Assembly: GCF_900172255.1 (NCBI RefSeq)
Contig: NZ_FWFU01000003.1
Location: forward strand, 558,001 to 622,000
Source: Roseovarius halotolerans
Lineage (GTDB): Bacteria > Pseudomonadota > Alphaproteobacteria > Rhodobacterales > Rhodobacteraceae
DNA: 64,000 nucleotides
Reading direction: 5' to 3'
Both the position numbers and the translations under genes were made by a program. Below are positions 1 to 8,665 of the stretch, one piece after another. Below the pieces are notes generated by a model. The model ran no database searches and was not told the origin of the DNA. It saw only the letters and a list, made by a program, of their open reading frames with translations. The stretch's first letter is position 1; each line of letters starts with the position of its first letter.

Positions 1-134
1 AGCCCGCGCACCGGCGGGACATCGTCGCGCAGCCGGTAGGACGACAGCGCCTCGCGGCCCGGCGCGAAGCACAGGTCATAGAGAGCCTCGACCTCCCACC
101 AGTCATCATCTGTTTCGGGGCTGAGCTCGAACAC
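1..134 (-). CDS. GNAT-family N-acetyltransferase, N-terminal fragment
   Basis: This is the first 44 codons of a gene that leaves the window at its left edge. Read leftwards from a GTG at 134-132 the frame stays open and gives a start of the type VFELSPETDDDWWEVEALYD, followed by LCFAPGREALSSYRLRD. A tryptophan-rich opening and an early FxPGRxxLSSYRLR stretch are typical of small YhbS-like GNAT acetyltransferases of Rhodobacteraceae, which move an acetyl group from acetyl-CoA to an amine. An AGGGAG ribosome binding site lies 7 nt before the GTG, which supports this start. The catalytic region is outside the window, so the substrate cannot be judged. It diverges from the flavin reductase gene at 227. 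Confidence 0.6.
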   Translation of the reverse strand, partial: MFELSPETDDDWWEVEALYDLCFAPGREALSSYRLRDDVPPVRG

Positions 135-226
135 CCGGCAACTCCCTGCGAAATCGGCTGGATTTGCGCCTAGCACGGCGCTAGGTCTGGCACAAACCCG
201 GAAATGAAAGCGACGAGGCACCCAGG

Positions 227-832
227 ATGTTCTACCGCCCCGAAGACGGCCACGGCCTGCCGCACAACCCCTTCAACGCCATCGTGACGCCCCGGCCGAT
301 CGGCTGGATTTCAAGCCGCGACAGCGAGGGGCGGGACAACCTTGCGCCCTATTCCTTCTTCAACGCTGTCGCCTATGTGCCGCCGCAGGTGATGTTCGCC
401 TCGACCTCGGTCAAGGCGGATCGGGGCGACACGAAAGACAGCGTCGCCAATATCCGCGAGACCGGGGTTTTTTGCGTGAATATCGTGGAATACGCCATGC
501 GCGACGCGATGAACCAGACCTCCGGCCCCTGGGACAGGGAGGTCGATGAGTTCGACCACGCCGCCATCGAAAAGGCCGAGTGCGACACCATCGCCTGTGC
601 CCGCGTCGCAGGGGCGCCCGCCAATCTGGAATGCAAGCTGACACAGATCGTGACCCTGCCGGGCGAGGCCAATTTCGCCGTCTTCGGCGAGGTCACCGGC
701 ATCCACATGCGCGACGACTGCCTGAAGGATGGCATTTTCGACGTGCTGGCCTTCAACCCGCTGGCCCGCATGGGATACCGCGATTACAGCGTGGTGCGCG
801 AAAAGTTCACCCTCAAGCGCCCCGGCGAATGA
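227..832 (+). CDS. Flavin reductase family protein (FMN-binding split barrel)
   Basis: This 201-residue protein has the layout of the flavin reductase-like split-barrel family. It opens with MFYRPEDGHGLPHNPF and continues with the family's conserved block on choosing standard substrates, TPRPIGWISS, then APYSFFNAVAYVPP, which lines the FMN pocket. Members use NAD(P)H to reduce FMN or hold FMN as a cofactor, in the cytoplasm. No partner oxygenase lies nearby, so the role stays general. A purine-rich stretch 5-10 nt before the ATG is the likely ribosome binding site. The gene stands alone between a divergent acetyltransferase and a convergent SPOR gene only 10 bp away. Confidence 0.8.
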   Translation: MFYRPEDGHGLPHNPFNAIVTPRPIGWISSRDSEGRDNLAPYSFFNAVAYVPPQVMFASTSVKADRGDTKDSVANIRETGVFCVNIVEYAMRDAMNQTSGPWDREVDEFDHAAIEKAECDTIACARVAGAPANLECKLTQIVTLPGEANFAVFGEVTGIHMRDDCLKDGIFDVLAFNPLARMGYRDYSVVREKFTLKRPGE

Positions 833-842
833 ACGCCCGGAC

Positions 843-2321
843 CTAACGCAGCAGGAAGGCATCCGAGAACCCGGCGCCGCGCACCCGGTTCAAGGCGGAT
901 TGCAGGGCGGACTGACTGGCGAACGGCCCGGCCAGAACCCGCGTATATGTCTTGCCGCCCCGCTGATACCGCGAAAGCCTCGCAGGCAGACCGCTACGCG
1001 CCAGTTGCTGAGCGGCGCGCTGCGCATTGCCGGGCTGGCTGAACATGCCCGCCTGAACGAAGCGGTGGCTTGCGCCTGCGTTCGGCGATGCTGCCGGCGC
1101 CTGCGAGCGGGTAGAGATCAGAGGCGTCGCAACCTGCTGACGCACGACCCTGACGGGCTGCGCCTTGGAGGCAGAGCGCCGCGAGGTGGCCGCCACCTGA
1201 CGCACACGGATCGGGTCGCGCACTGCAACACCCGCGGTCTGGACGGCAACGCCCGCAGCACGCTGCTGAGCAAAGCTCGTATAGGGGTATCTCAGACCCG
1301 GATATTTATAGGTCACATCCCGGTTGGTCGCGGTGTCGATGAGGTGGCGCGGCACGGTCCGGGACCACATGACCTCCATCTGCGCCTTGCCCTCAAAGGT
1401 CTGATGCGCACGGTAGGGATTGAGGCGGTCATCATCCCAGGCCGGCTTGTAACCTTCGGGAACCGAGATGCCATTGCTTTGCTGTTGCTGCTCATAGACA
1501 TGGCGCGGGACCACCCTGACATTGGACGCCGCAGCCCGAGGCGCACGCCGGACAACCTGTTGAGAAGGCTGCGCCAGAAGCGTGGTGCCTGCAAGCGGCG
1601 TCACCGAAGGGCGTGACGCGCGCGGCGCCTGGACGGGAGCAGTCCTGACATAATGCACCTCGGCACCCGATCCGCCGCCACCCATGACATAGCTCACATG
1701 CGGCTCGGCCTGTGGCCCGCAACGCACATCGGGATCACTGCCCATGTAACGCTTCGACACCGGGCTGAGCCCCGTACAGACGGAAACCCCCTGCATCGGG
1801 GCCGGGCGCATGATGCGGGCGGGGGCCTTGGCGGTCTTGACCGCCACGGAGCGTGCCGGCGCGGTGACGATTTTGACGGGCGGCGCAGAGACCGGCGCCG
1901 CCACAGAAGGCGCACGCACGATCTTGGGTGATGCCGGTTTCGCCACCTGCCGAACCTGTTGGGACCGGGGCTGCGGCATGGACTTGGGTTGCGGAGCAGT
2001 TTTCGCAGGGGTGCTGGCCGCTGTCCGGGTCTTGGCCGGAGCAGTTGCCGGGGCCTGCGCTGTCTGGGTCGGAGCAAGGGAAGGCCTGGCGCCGCAGATC
2101 ATCTTGCGTTGGCGTGTGACCCGCGGGATCCATGTCGTATTGCCGCTGACACCGGCGCGCACGAACACGCAGCCCTTGCTGTCGACATATTGCCGTCCCG
2201 TGTAGGAAGCGGGCGGAAATTCCGCCGGAACCGGCAGTGCCGAGGTGGATTGCGCCTCGACAAATTCAAACCCGAACGCCGCAACGATGACAGCCATCGC
2301 CAGTACTCTGGTCACTCTCAT
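843..2321 (-). CDS. SPOR-domain protein, exported, Pro/Ala/Val-rich
   Basis: The product (492 residues from the ATG at 2321) starts MRVTRVLAMAVIVAAFGFEF with a likely signal peptide or anchor. A long low-complexity middle rich in Pro, Ala, Val and Gln follows, and residues about 415-492 form a SPOR domain (SHRFVQAGMF...GKTYTRVLAGPF...GAGFSDAFLLR). SPOR domains bind denuded septal peptidoglycan, so a cell-wall or division role in the periplasm is likely. A TTG 12 nt upstream is also in frame, but it overlaps the GGGGGA ribosome binding site that precedes the ATG, so the ATG is preferred. Two Cys-containing motifs (DSKGCVFVRAG and PDVRCGP) suggest a small folded or disulphide-linked part in the middle. 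The gene lies just downstream of upp on the same strand. Confidence 0.8.
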   Translation of the reverse strand: MRVTRVLAMAVIVAAFGFEFVEAQSTSALPVPAEFPPASYTGRQYVDSKGCVFVRAGVSGNTTWIPRVTRQRKMICGARPSLAPTQTAQAPATAPAKTRTAASTPAKTAPQPKSMPQPRSQQVRQVAKPASPKIVRAPSVAAPVSAPPVKIVTAPARSVAVKTAKAPARIMRPAPMQGVSVCTGLSPVSKRYMGSDPDVRCGPQAEPHVSYVMGGGGSGAEVHYVRTAPVQAPRASRPSVTPLAGTTLLAQPSQQVVRRAPRAAASNVRVVPRHVYEQQQQSNGISVPEGYKPAWDDDRLNPYRAHQTFEGKAQMEVMWSRTVPRHLIDTATNRDVTYKYPGLRYPYTSFAQQRAAGVAVQTAGVAVRDPIRVRQVAATSRRSASKAQPVRVVRQQVATPLISTRSQAPAASPNAGASHRFVQAGMFSQPGNAQRAAQQLARSGLPARLSRYQRGGKTYTRVLAGPFASQSALQSALNRVRGAGFSDAFLLR

Positions 2322-2386
2322 GATGTCCCCCAAGACAGACAGGGCGAGAGTGCCTGATTTGTGACGCCTAGTAAACAGTCAATAGC

Positions 2387-3019
2387 TTATTTTGTGCCAT
2401 ACATTCTGTCGCCCGCATCCCCTAGTCCCGGAAGGATATATCCCTTCTCGTTCAGGCGCTCGTCCAGCGCGGCGGTGACGATGGGCACATCGGGATGCGC
2501 GTCTTTCATCCGGGCGACGCCTTCGGGCGCGGCCAAGAGGCACAGGAAGCGGATATTCCGCGCGCCTGCCTGCTTGAGCAGGTCGACCGCCGCCGCCGAG
2601 GAATTCCCCGTCGCCAGCATGGGATCGACGACGATCACCATGCGCTCGCCAAGGTAGTCGGGAACCTTGAAATAGTATTGCACCGGTTTGAGCGTCTCTT
2701 CGTCGCGGTAAAGCCCGACGAACCCCACCCGCGCCGATGGAATAAGCTCCAGCATCCCGTCCAGCAGGCCATTGCCGGCACGCAGGATCGACACCAGCGC
2801 CAGCTTGCGCCCCGCCAGCACCGGCGCGTCCATCTCCTGCAAGGGGGTCTCGATGCGCCGGTCGGTCATGTCCAGCTCATAGGTGACCTCATAGGCCAGC
2901 AACTGGCTGATCTCGCGCAGAAGCTGCCGAAACACGGCGGTCGAGGTGGTCTTCTCGCGCATGAGGGTCAGCTTGTGCTGAACAAGCGGGTGGGTAACGA
3001 CGGTCAGGTGCTGTTTCAT
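2387..3019 (-). CDS. upp: Uracil phosphoribosyltransferase
   Basis: This cytoplasmic enzyme makes UMP from uracil and PRPP. The 210-residue length is normal for Upp. Visible marks are the N-terminal [18 protein letters not shown], the catalytic region [15 protein letters not shown], the PRPP-binding loop [12 protein letters not shown] and the uracil-site end [26 protein letters not shown] ribosome binding site precedes the ATG. It is the last gene of a set running cdd-deoA-deoB-upp on the minus strand. The 85-bp gap after deoB has no strong terminator, so cotranscription is plausible. Uracil freed by thymidine or uridine phosphorolysis upstream would be its substrate. Confidence 0.95.
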   Translation of the reverse strand: MKQHLTVVTHPLVQHKLTLMREKTTSTAVFRQLLREISQLLAYEVTYELDMTDRRIETPLQEMDAPVLAGRKLALVSILRAGNGLLDGMLELIPSARVGFVGLYRDEETLKPVQYYFKVPDYLGERMVIVVDPMLATGNSSAAAVDLLKQAGARNIRFLCLLAAPEGVARMKDAHPDVPIVTAALDERLNEKGYILPGLGDAGDRMYGTK

Positions 3020-3104
3020 CGGATGGTCCTCGGCGGTCTGATACGGCGGTTTTTTCTGTCATTTCAGAAAGCGCGGCAAAGGGCAACGGGCGAGGTCCGT
3101 GCCC

Positions 3105-4298
3105 TCACGGAAGAAAGCTGCGGCCCGGCCCTTGCGATGGCACACCAAGATGCGCCGCAACGCTGGCCCCCACATCGGCGAAAGCCACCTGCCCGATCCG
3201 CCCCGCGCCAAGCCCGGCGATCAGGAGGGGTACGCGTTCGCGGGTATGGTCGCTCCCGGGCCAGGTCGGGTCGTTGCCGTGATCGGCGCAGAGCAGCAGC
3301 ATGTCGCCCGCCCCAAGCCGCTTGAGCAGCTTGCCGATCTCACGGTCGAACCATTCCAGCGCCCGCGCATAGCCCTCAACATCGCGGCGATGCCCGTAAA
3401 GACTGTCGAATTCCACGAAATTGGCAAAGGTCAGGCTGCCGGGTTCCGCATTGTCGATCGCGCGCTCGAGATGGCGCATCAATTCACGATCGTCGCCCTT
3501 CACCACGTCGTCGATCCCCTGCATTGAGAAGATATCGCCAATCTTGCCGATTGCATGCACCTTGCCGCCCGCCCCCTGCACCCAGTCGCACAAGGTCTGC
3601 GCAGGCGGCGGCATCGCATAGTCGCGCCGATGCGCGGTGCGTATGAAGCCACCCGCGCTGTCGCCCAGAAACGGTCGCGCGATCACCCGCCCGACCCGCA
3701 TCCCATGCAGGACCGGCGCAACCCGGCGGCAGGTTTCAAGCAGGCGTTCCAGCCCGAAACTGTCTTCGTGGGCGGCGATCTGAAAGACGCTGTCGCCCGA
3801 AGTGTAGCAGATCGGCCAACCGCTGCGCATGTGCTCGGCCCCGAGGCGCGCGATGATATCCGTGCCCGACGCGTGGCAATTGCCCAAGGTGCCGCCGGCG
3901 CCCGAAGCCTCTTGCACCGCCGCCAGCACGTCGGGTGGGAAAGCGGGGACGCAATCGGGAAAGTGATGCCATTCCCAGGGCACCGGCACCCCTGCCAGTT
4001 CCCAATGCCCGGTGGGTGTGTCCTTGCCGGGCGACTGCTCGGTCGCGCAGCCCCAGCCCCCTGTCGGCAGGCTGCCCAGCCCAGGTGCGTCTTCACCGGA
4101 TGCCAGCCGGATCGCCGCCCCAAGGCCCAGAGCATCAAGCACCGGCAAATGCAAACCGCCAGGCCGCGCCTTGGCAATATTGGCAACTGTATTCGCCCCA
4201 GTGTCGGGAATGCCCCCATTGAAGAACGCCCCGGCGTCGGGCGCCCCGCCTATGCCCACCGAGTCCATCACCACGAGGAAGGCGCGCGCCATGCTCAA
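3105..4298 (-). CDS. deoB: Phosphopentomutase
   Basis: DeoB interconverts (deoxy)ribose 1-phosphate and 5-phosphate, so it feeds nucleoside sugars into central metabolism. It is a Mn-dependent enzyme of the alkaline phosphatase superfamily. The 397-residue length is normal. Metal-binding motifs are visible at the start (MARAFLVVMDSVGIGGAPDA) and end (LLLCADHGNDPTWPGSDHTRE), and the phosphate-accepting Thr region is DTPTGHWELAGVP. Its ATG overlaps the deoA stop codon by 4 nt, so translation is probably coupled. DeoA products are its direct substrates. Confidence 0.95.
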   Translation of the reverse strand: MSMARAFLVVMDSVGIGGAPDAGAFFNGGIPDTGANTVANIAKARPGGLHLPVLDALGLGAAIRLASGEDAPGLGSLPTGGWGCATEQSPGKDTPTGHWELAGVPVPWEWHHFPDCVPAFPPDVLAAVQEASGAGGTLGNCHASGTDIIARLGAEHMRSGWPICYTSGDSVFQIAAHEDSFGLERLLETCRRVAPVLHGMRVGRVIARPFLGDSAGGFIRTAHRRDYAMPPPAQTLCDWVQGAGGKVHAIGKIGDIFSMQGIDDVVKGDDRELMRHLERAIDNAEPGSLTFANFVEFDSLYGHRRDVEGYARALEWFDREIGKLLKRLGAGDMLLLCADHGNDPTWPGSDHTRERVPLLIAGLGAGRIGQVAFADVGASVAAHLGVPSQGPGRSFLP

Positions 4299-5599
4299 CC
4301 CAGTCTTTCATGGATCAGGGCCGGGATCTGCGCTGGGGCATCGCGGATCACGGTCGCCCGTAGCAGCTGTTCTGCCGCCCTGTCGGCGTCATCCTCGGAT
4401 GTCGCGTGAATGCGCAAGAGCGGATCGCCCCTGGCAACCGATGCGCCAAGCGGCAGAACCCGATCCAGGCCGACCGCGGGGTTCACCTTGTCCGCCTCCA
4501 CCTGCCGCCCGCCGCCAAGGCCGATCACCGCCAGCCCCATGGATTCGCCATCCATCGCCGTGACATGGCCCGCGCAGGGTGCGGGCAGATCGCGGATCAC
4601 GACGGCCTCGGGCAAGTGGCCTTCCCAGTTCTCGACGAAGTCATTCGGGCCACCCATGGCGGCCACCATCCGACCGAAATGCGCAGCGGCGCGACCATCC
4701 GACAGCGTCTCGGAGACCATCTGCGCCCCCGCCTCGCGCGTGGCAGCCATCCCGCCGATTCTGAGCGCCTCGCCCGCCAGTTCGATGGTCAAAGCGCCCA
4801 ACCGCCCCTGCGTATCGCCACGCAGCACCCGCATCGCCTCGGCCATCTCCAGCGCATTGCCAAGCGCGGGTGCCAGCGGCTGGTTCATGTCCGATACCAC
4901 GGCGCTTGTCCGGCAACCCGCCGCGTTTGCTGTTTCGACCAGCGCCGCTGCCAATGCCCGCGCATCCGCATCGCACTTCATGAAGGCGCCCGAACCGGCC
5001 TTCACATCCAGCACCAGCCCCTCGAGCCCCGCAGCCAGCTTCTTGGAGAGGATCGAGGCGGTGATCAGATCAAGGCTTTCCACCGTCGCGGTCACGTCGC
5101 GCACCGCATACAGACGGCGATCCGCCGGGGCCATCTCGGCGCTGGCACTGACAATCGCGCATCCGGCGCGCGCAACGACGGCACGAAACTGCGCTTCATC
5201 AAGCTGCGTGGTGATCCCCGGTATCGACTCGAGCTTGTCGAGCGTCCCGCCAGTATGGCCAAGCCCCCTGCCCGAGATCATCGGCACGATGGCCCCGCAG
5301 GCCGCCAGCGCGGGCGCCAGCACGAGGCTCACACAATCGCCGACCCCGCCGGTCGAGTGCTTGTCGATGACCGGCCCATCAACTGACCAGTCCAGCCTGC
5401 GTCCGCTGTCGCGCATCGCCAGTGTCAGGGCCGTGCGCCCCGCGTCGCCCAGGCCCTTCAACAGGACCGCCATCGCGAACGCCCCCGCCTGTGCATCGCT
5501 GACGCGGCCATCGGCCAGCCCGTCTGCGAACCACGAAAGCTCTGCGCGCCCCACCGGGGCGCCATCCCGGATCATGGCGATGATTGCCCTGGCATCCAT
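4295..5599 (-). CDS. deoA: Thymidine phosphorylase
   Basis: DeoA splits thymidine, and often uridine or deoxyuridine, with phosphate into the base and deoxyribose 1-phosphate. At 434 residues it matches the family. The phosphate-binding signature VIDKHSTGGVGDCVSLVLAP is present near residues 79-98, followed by SGRGLGHTGGTLDKLESIPG, the thymidine/pyrimidine-nucleoside phosphorylase signature. The gene begins 3 nt after the cdd stop and overlaps deoB, which makes a tight salvage operon. The protein is cytoplasmic and dimeric in the family. Confidence 0.95.
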   Translation of the reverse strand: MDARAIIAMIRDGAPVGRAELSWFADGLADGRVSDAQAGAFAMAVLLKGLGDAGRTALTLAMRDSGRRLDWSVDGPVIDKHSTGGVGDCVSLVLAPALAACGAIVPMISGRGLGHTGGTLDKLESIPGITTQLDEAQFRAVVARAGCAIVSASAEMAPADRRLYAVRDVTATVESLDLITASILSKKLAAGLEGLVLDVKAGSGAFMKCDADARALAAALVETANAAGCRTSAVVSDMNQPLAPALGNALEMAEAMRVLRGDTQGRLGALTIELAGEALRIGGMAATREAGAQMVSETLSDGRAAAHFGRMVAAMGGPNDFVENWEGHLPEAVVIRDLPAPCAGHVTAMDGESMGLAVIGLGGGRQVEADKVNPAVGLDRVLPLGASVARGDPLLRIHATSEDDADRAAEQLLRATVIRDAPAQIPALIHERLG

Positions 5600-5602
5600 C
5601 GC

Positions 5603-5995
5603 TCAGCCCTTCACGATGCTGGAGGCAACGAAAGCACCGGGCAAGAGATCGCCCAGCCTGGCGCTCCGCTGCCGCCCGTCCAGCGTAGCCATGATGACCA
5701 ATGTGTCCGGCCCGCCGAACTCGGCCAACCGCTGGCGGCATCCGCCGCAGGGGCTGATCGGTTCGGTGCCTTCGGCGATGATCGCCACCTCCGAAAGTTC
5801 GGTCTCACCCGCCGCAACCATCGCCGCGATCGCGCCGGTCTCGGCACAGGTGCCTTCGGGATAGGCAGCGTTCTCGACATTGCACCCGACATAGACTCGC
5901 CCCGACGCCGCGCGCACCGCCGCACCGACCTTGAACCCGGAATAGGGTGCATGGGCGTTTTCACGCACCGCCTCGGCATCAGCGAGCAGCGACAT
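5603..5995 (-). CDS. cdd: Cytidine deaminase
   Basis: Cdd turns cytidine or deoxycytidine into uridine or deoxyuridine. The 130-residue size is that of the tetrameric, one-zinc type. The two active-site motifs are visible: CAETGAIAAMVAAGE with the catalytic Glu and zinc Cys, and PCGGCRQRLAEF with the other two zinc cysteines. An AAGGATAAGGG ribosome binding site lies before the ATG. It leads the cdd-deoA-deoB-upp operon, whose promoter should lie in the 160-bp region shared with maeB. Confidence 0.95.
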   Translation of the reverse strand: MSLLADAEAVRENAHAPYSGFKVGAAVRAASGRVYVGCNVENAAYPEGTCAETGAIAAMVAAGETELSEVAIIAEGTEPISPCGGCRQRLAEFGGPDTLVIMATLDGRQRSARLGDLLPGAFVASSIVKG

Positions 5996-6116
5996 CCCTT
6001 ATCCTTTCACTTTCAGGTCCCGCGCGGACCGCTTGGGTTAAACATTGCGTCCGCGCGCTGCGGGATGCAAGCTGCGGAGAAGGTCCGGCAAGATCGGGAT
6101 TGCACCGGCAAAATAA

Positions 6117-6134
6117 TAGTTTAATGTTAAACTA
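6117..6134. promoter_or_regulatory. 18-bp near-perfect palindrome before maeB, putative operator
   Basis: The site reads TAGTTTAA, then TG, then TTAAACTA: two exact 8-bp arms around a 2-bp centre. It is strikingly AT-rich against the GC-rich surroundings and ends about 20 nt before the maeB ATG, where a bound repressor would block transcription or initiation. No regulator gene is adjacent, and I do not recognise the motif. It lies in the divergent cdd/maeB region. Confidence 0.5.
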
Positions 6135-6155
6135 AATGCCGCGAGGGAGGAAACC

Positions 6156-8435
6156 ATGACCGACAATCCAAATGAGAACCTGCGTCACGCGGCATTGGCC
6201 TACCATGAATTTCCCAAACCCGGAAAACTCGAAATCCGCGCCACCAAGCCGATGGCCAATGGCCGTGACCTTGCGCGCGCCTATTCCCCCGGCGTTGCCG
6301 AAGCCTGTCTCGAGATAAAGGAAGATGAGGCCAATGCCAGCCGCTACACTGCGCGCGGCAACCTTGTGGCAGTGGTTACCAACGGCTCGGCCGTCCTGGG
6401 CCTTGGCAATATCGGCGCGCTGGCCTCCAAGCCGGTGATGGAAGGCAAGGCCGTCCTTTTCAAGAAATTCGCGGATATCGATTGCTTCGACATCGAAGTG
6501 AACGAAAGCGACCCCGAGAAGCTGGCCGATATCGTCTGCGCGCTGGAACCCACGTTCGGCGCGATCAACCTCGAGGACATCAAGGCGCCGGATTGCTTCA
6601 TCGTCGAAAAGCTGTGCCGCGAGCGCATGAACATTCCAGTGTTCCACGACGATCAGCATGGCACCGCCATTGTCGTCGGCGCGGCGGCGACCAACGCCCT
6701 GCACGTGGCAGGCAAGCGGTTCGAGGACGTCAAGATCGTCTCGACCGGTGGCGGCGCAGCTGGGATCGCCTGTCTCAACCTGCTGTTGAAGCTCGGTGTG
6801 CGGCGCAGCAATATCTGGCTCTGCGACGTTCACGGCCTTGTCTACAAAGGTCGCAGCAAAGACATGAACCCCCAGAAAGAGGCCTTTGCGCAGGATACCG
6901 ACCTGCGCGACCTTGGCGACGTCATCGGCGGGGCGGATATGTTCCTCGGCCTGTCGGGGCCGAATGTCCTGCGGCCCGAGCATGTGGAAAAGATGGCTGA
7001 CAGCCCGATCATCTTTGCGCTGGCCAACCCCACGCCCGAGATCATGCCCGACGAGGTGCGCAAGGTCGCCCCCAAGGCAATCATCGCGACGGGGCGCAGC
7101 GATTTTCCCAACCAGGTCAACAACGTTCTCTGCTTTCCCTTCATCTTTCGCGGCGCTCTCGACGTGGGCGCGACAGAGATCAACGACGCGATGCAGATCG
7201 CCTGCGTCGAGGGCATCGCCGACCTGGCTCGCGCTACCACGAGCGCCGAAGCCGCCGCAGCCTATCAGGGCGAGCCGATGACCTTCGGCGCCGATTACCT
7301 GATCCCCAAACCCTTCGACCCGCGCCTCTCCGGTATCGTTTCGACCGCCGTCGCCCGTGCCGCAATGGAAACAGGTGTGGCCGCGCGCCCGATCGAGGAT
7401 CTCAAGGCCTACAAGACCCGGCTCGATGCGTCGGTGTTCAAATCCGCTCTGCTCATGCGCCCTGTCTTTGAAGCCGCCGCAACGGCCTCTCGCCGGATCG
7501 TCTTTGCCGAAGGCGAGGACGAGCGAGTGCTGCGCGCGGCGCAGGCGATCCTTGAGGATACGACAGAACTGCCGATCCTGATCGGCCGCCCCTCGGTGAT
7601 CGAGCGGCGCTGTGAACGGCTGGGTCTGGAAATCCGCCCCGGCCGCGACCTGAGCGTCGTCAACCCCGAGGACGACCCCCGCTATCGCGATTATTGGGGC
7701 AGCTACCACGACCTGATGAAGCGCCGGGGCGTCACACCCGATCTGGCCAAGGCGATCATGCGCACCAACACGACCGCCATCGGCGCGGTGATGGTGCATC
7801 GTGACGAGGCTGACAGCCTGATCTGCGGCACGTTCGGCGAATACCGCTGGCATCTGAACTATGTCACGCAGGTTCTGGGCACCCCCGACCTGCGCCCGCA
7901 TGGGGCGCTGTCGCTGATGATCCTCGAGGATGGTCCGTTGTTCATCGCCGACACGCACGTCCATTCCCTCCCCACACCCGAACAGCTGGCCGAGGCCGCA
8001 ATCGGCGCGGCGCGCCATGTGCGCCGCTTCGGGATCGTCCCCAATGTCGCCTTCTGCTCGCAATCGCAGTTCGGCAACCAGGCCGAGGGCTCGGGCAAAC
8101 GCCTGCGCGCAGCGATCGAGATACTCGATTCCGCGCCGCGCGATTTCGCCTATGAGGGCGAGATGAATATCGACACTGCGCTTGACACCGAACTGCGCGA
8201 ACGCCTCCTGCCCGACAACCGCATGAGTGGCGCGGCCAATGTGCTGATCTTCGCCCATGCCGATGCCGCCTCGGGCGTGCGCAACATTCTCAAGATGAAG
8301 GCTGGCGGGCTGGAGGTCGGACCGATCCTGATGGGCATGGGCAACCGCGTCCATATCGTCACCCCCGGTGTCACCGCACGCGGCCTCCTGAACATGGCCG
8401 CCATCGCGGGAACGCCGGTGCGCCATTACGGCTGA
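6156..8435 (+). CDS. maeB: NADP-dependent malic enzyme with C-terminal phosphotransacetylase-like domain
   Basis: This cytoplasmic enzyme converts malate to pyruvate and CO2 and supplies NADPH. The 759 residues are normal for the hybrid MaeB type. Residues about 15-430 hold the malic enzyme ([45 protein letters not shown], and the nucleotide-binding [12 protein letters not shown]). Residues about 440-755 are a Pta-like domain ([35 protein letters not shown]). In this enzyme class the Pta part acts in acyl-CoA sensing and not in catalysis. GGGAGG lies 6 nt before the ATG. An AT-rich palindrome sits directly upstream. Confidence 0.95.
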   Translation: MTDNPNENLRHAALAYHEFPKPGKLEIRATKPMANGRDLARAYSPGVAEACLEIKEDEANASRYTARGNLVAVVTNGSAVLGLGNIGALASKPVMEGKAVLFKKFADIDCFDIEVNESDPEKLADIVCALEPTFGAINLEDIKAPDCFIVEKLCRERMNIPVFHDDQHGTAIVVGAAATNALHVAGKRFEDVKIVSTGGGAAGIACLNLLLKLGVRRSNIWLCDVHGLVYKGRSKDMNPQKEAFAQDTDLRDLGDVIGGADMFLGLSGPNVLRPEHVEKMADSPIIFALANPTPEIMPDEVRKVAPKAIIATGRSDFPNQVNNVLCFPFIFRGALDVGATEINDAMQIACVEGIADLARATTSAEAAAAYQGEPMTFGADYLIPKPFDPRLSGIVSTAVARAAMETGVAARPIEDLKAYKTRLDASVFKSALLMRPVFEAAATASRRIVFAEGEDERVLRAAQAILEDTTELPILIGRPSVIERRCERLGLEIRPGRDLSVVNPEDDPRYRDYWGSYHDLMKRRGVTPDLAKAIMRTNTTAIGAVMVHRDEADSLICGTFGEYRWHLNYVTQVLGTPDLRPHGALSLMILEDGPLFIADTHVHSLPTPEQLAEAAIGAARHVRRFGIVPNVAFCSQSQFGNQAEGSGKRLRAAIEILDSAPRDFAYEGEMNIDTALDTELRERLLPDNRMSGAANVLIFAHADAASGVRNILKMKAGGLEVGPILMGMGNRVHIVTPGVTARGLLNMAAIAGTPVRHYG

Positions 8436-8459
8436 GTCGGCGAATCCGTCAGAGGCCGG

Positions 8460-8571
8460 TTTGCAGAAAGCAGGTTTGCAGATTTGCAAGTGTCACAGGC
8501 TTTGCCGCGCGACCGCATGAATCTAACGGCTTTGCAAAAATTTGCAGGCCCTTGCGCATAAAATCTGCAAA
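8460..8571. promoter_or_regulatory. Cluster of TTTGCAAA-type boxes before prpE, putative short-chain fatty acyl-CoA regulator (ScfR/RamB-type) operators
   Basis: Five octamers are visible: TTTGCAGA at 8460-8467, TTTGCAGA at 8475-8482, TTTGCAAG at 8483-8490, TTTGCAAA at 8531-8538 and TTTGCAGG at 8541-8548. A further TTTGCAGA lies on the minus strand at 8564-8571. TTTGCAAA half-sites are the known targets of ScfR regulators, such as PccR of Rhodobacter sphaeroides and RamB of actinobacteria, which control propionate and acetate genes. The spacings here are mixed and differ from the paired arrangement I recall for PccR. The prpE gene follows 95 nt later. Confidence 0.65.
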
Positions 8572-8665
8572 TTTCATGCGATAATCTGCCACGCGCGCGG
8601 CCAACTCACTTGCCGCAACGTCGCCTCGCCCGTAACACATCTGTAACGGACCGGAGGAGGACACG

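Noticed and set aside
843..2333. TTG start 12 nt upstream for the SPOR protein
   Set aside because: It overlaps the G-rich ribosome binding site that serves the ATG at 2321.
6132..8489. Open frame of 785 codons on the strand opposite to maeB
   Set aside because: It is antisense to a fully conserved malic enzyme; long antisense frames are expected in high-GC genomes, and its translation shows no domain.
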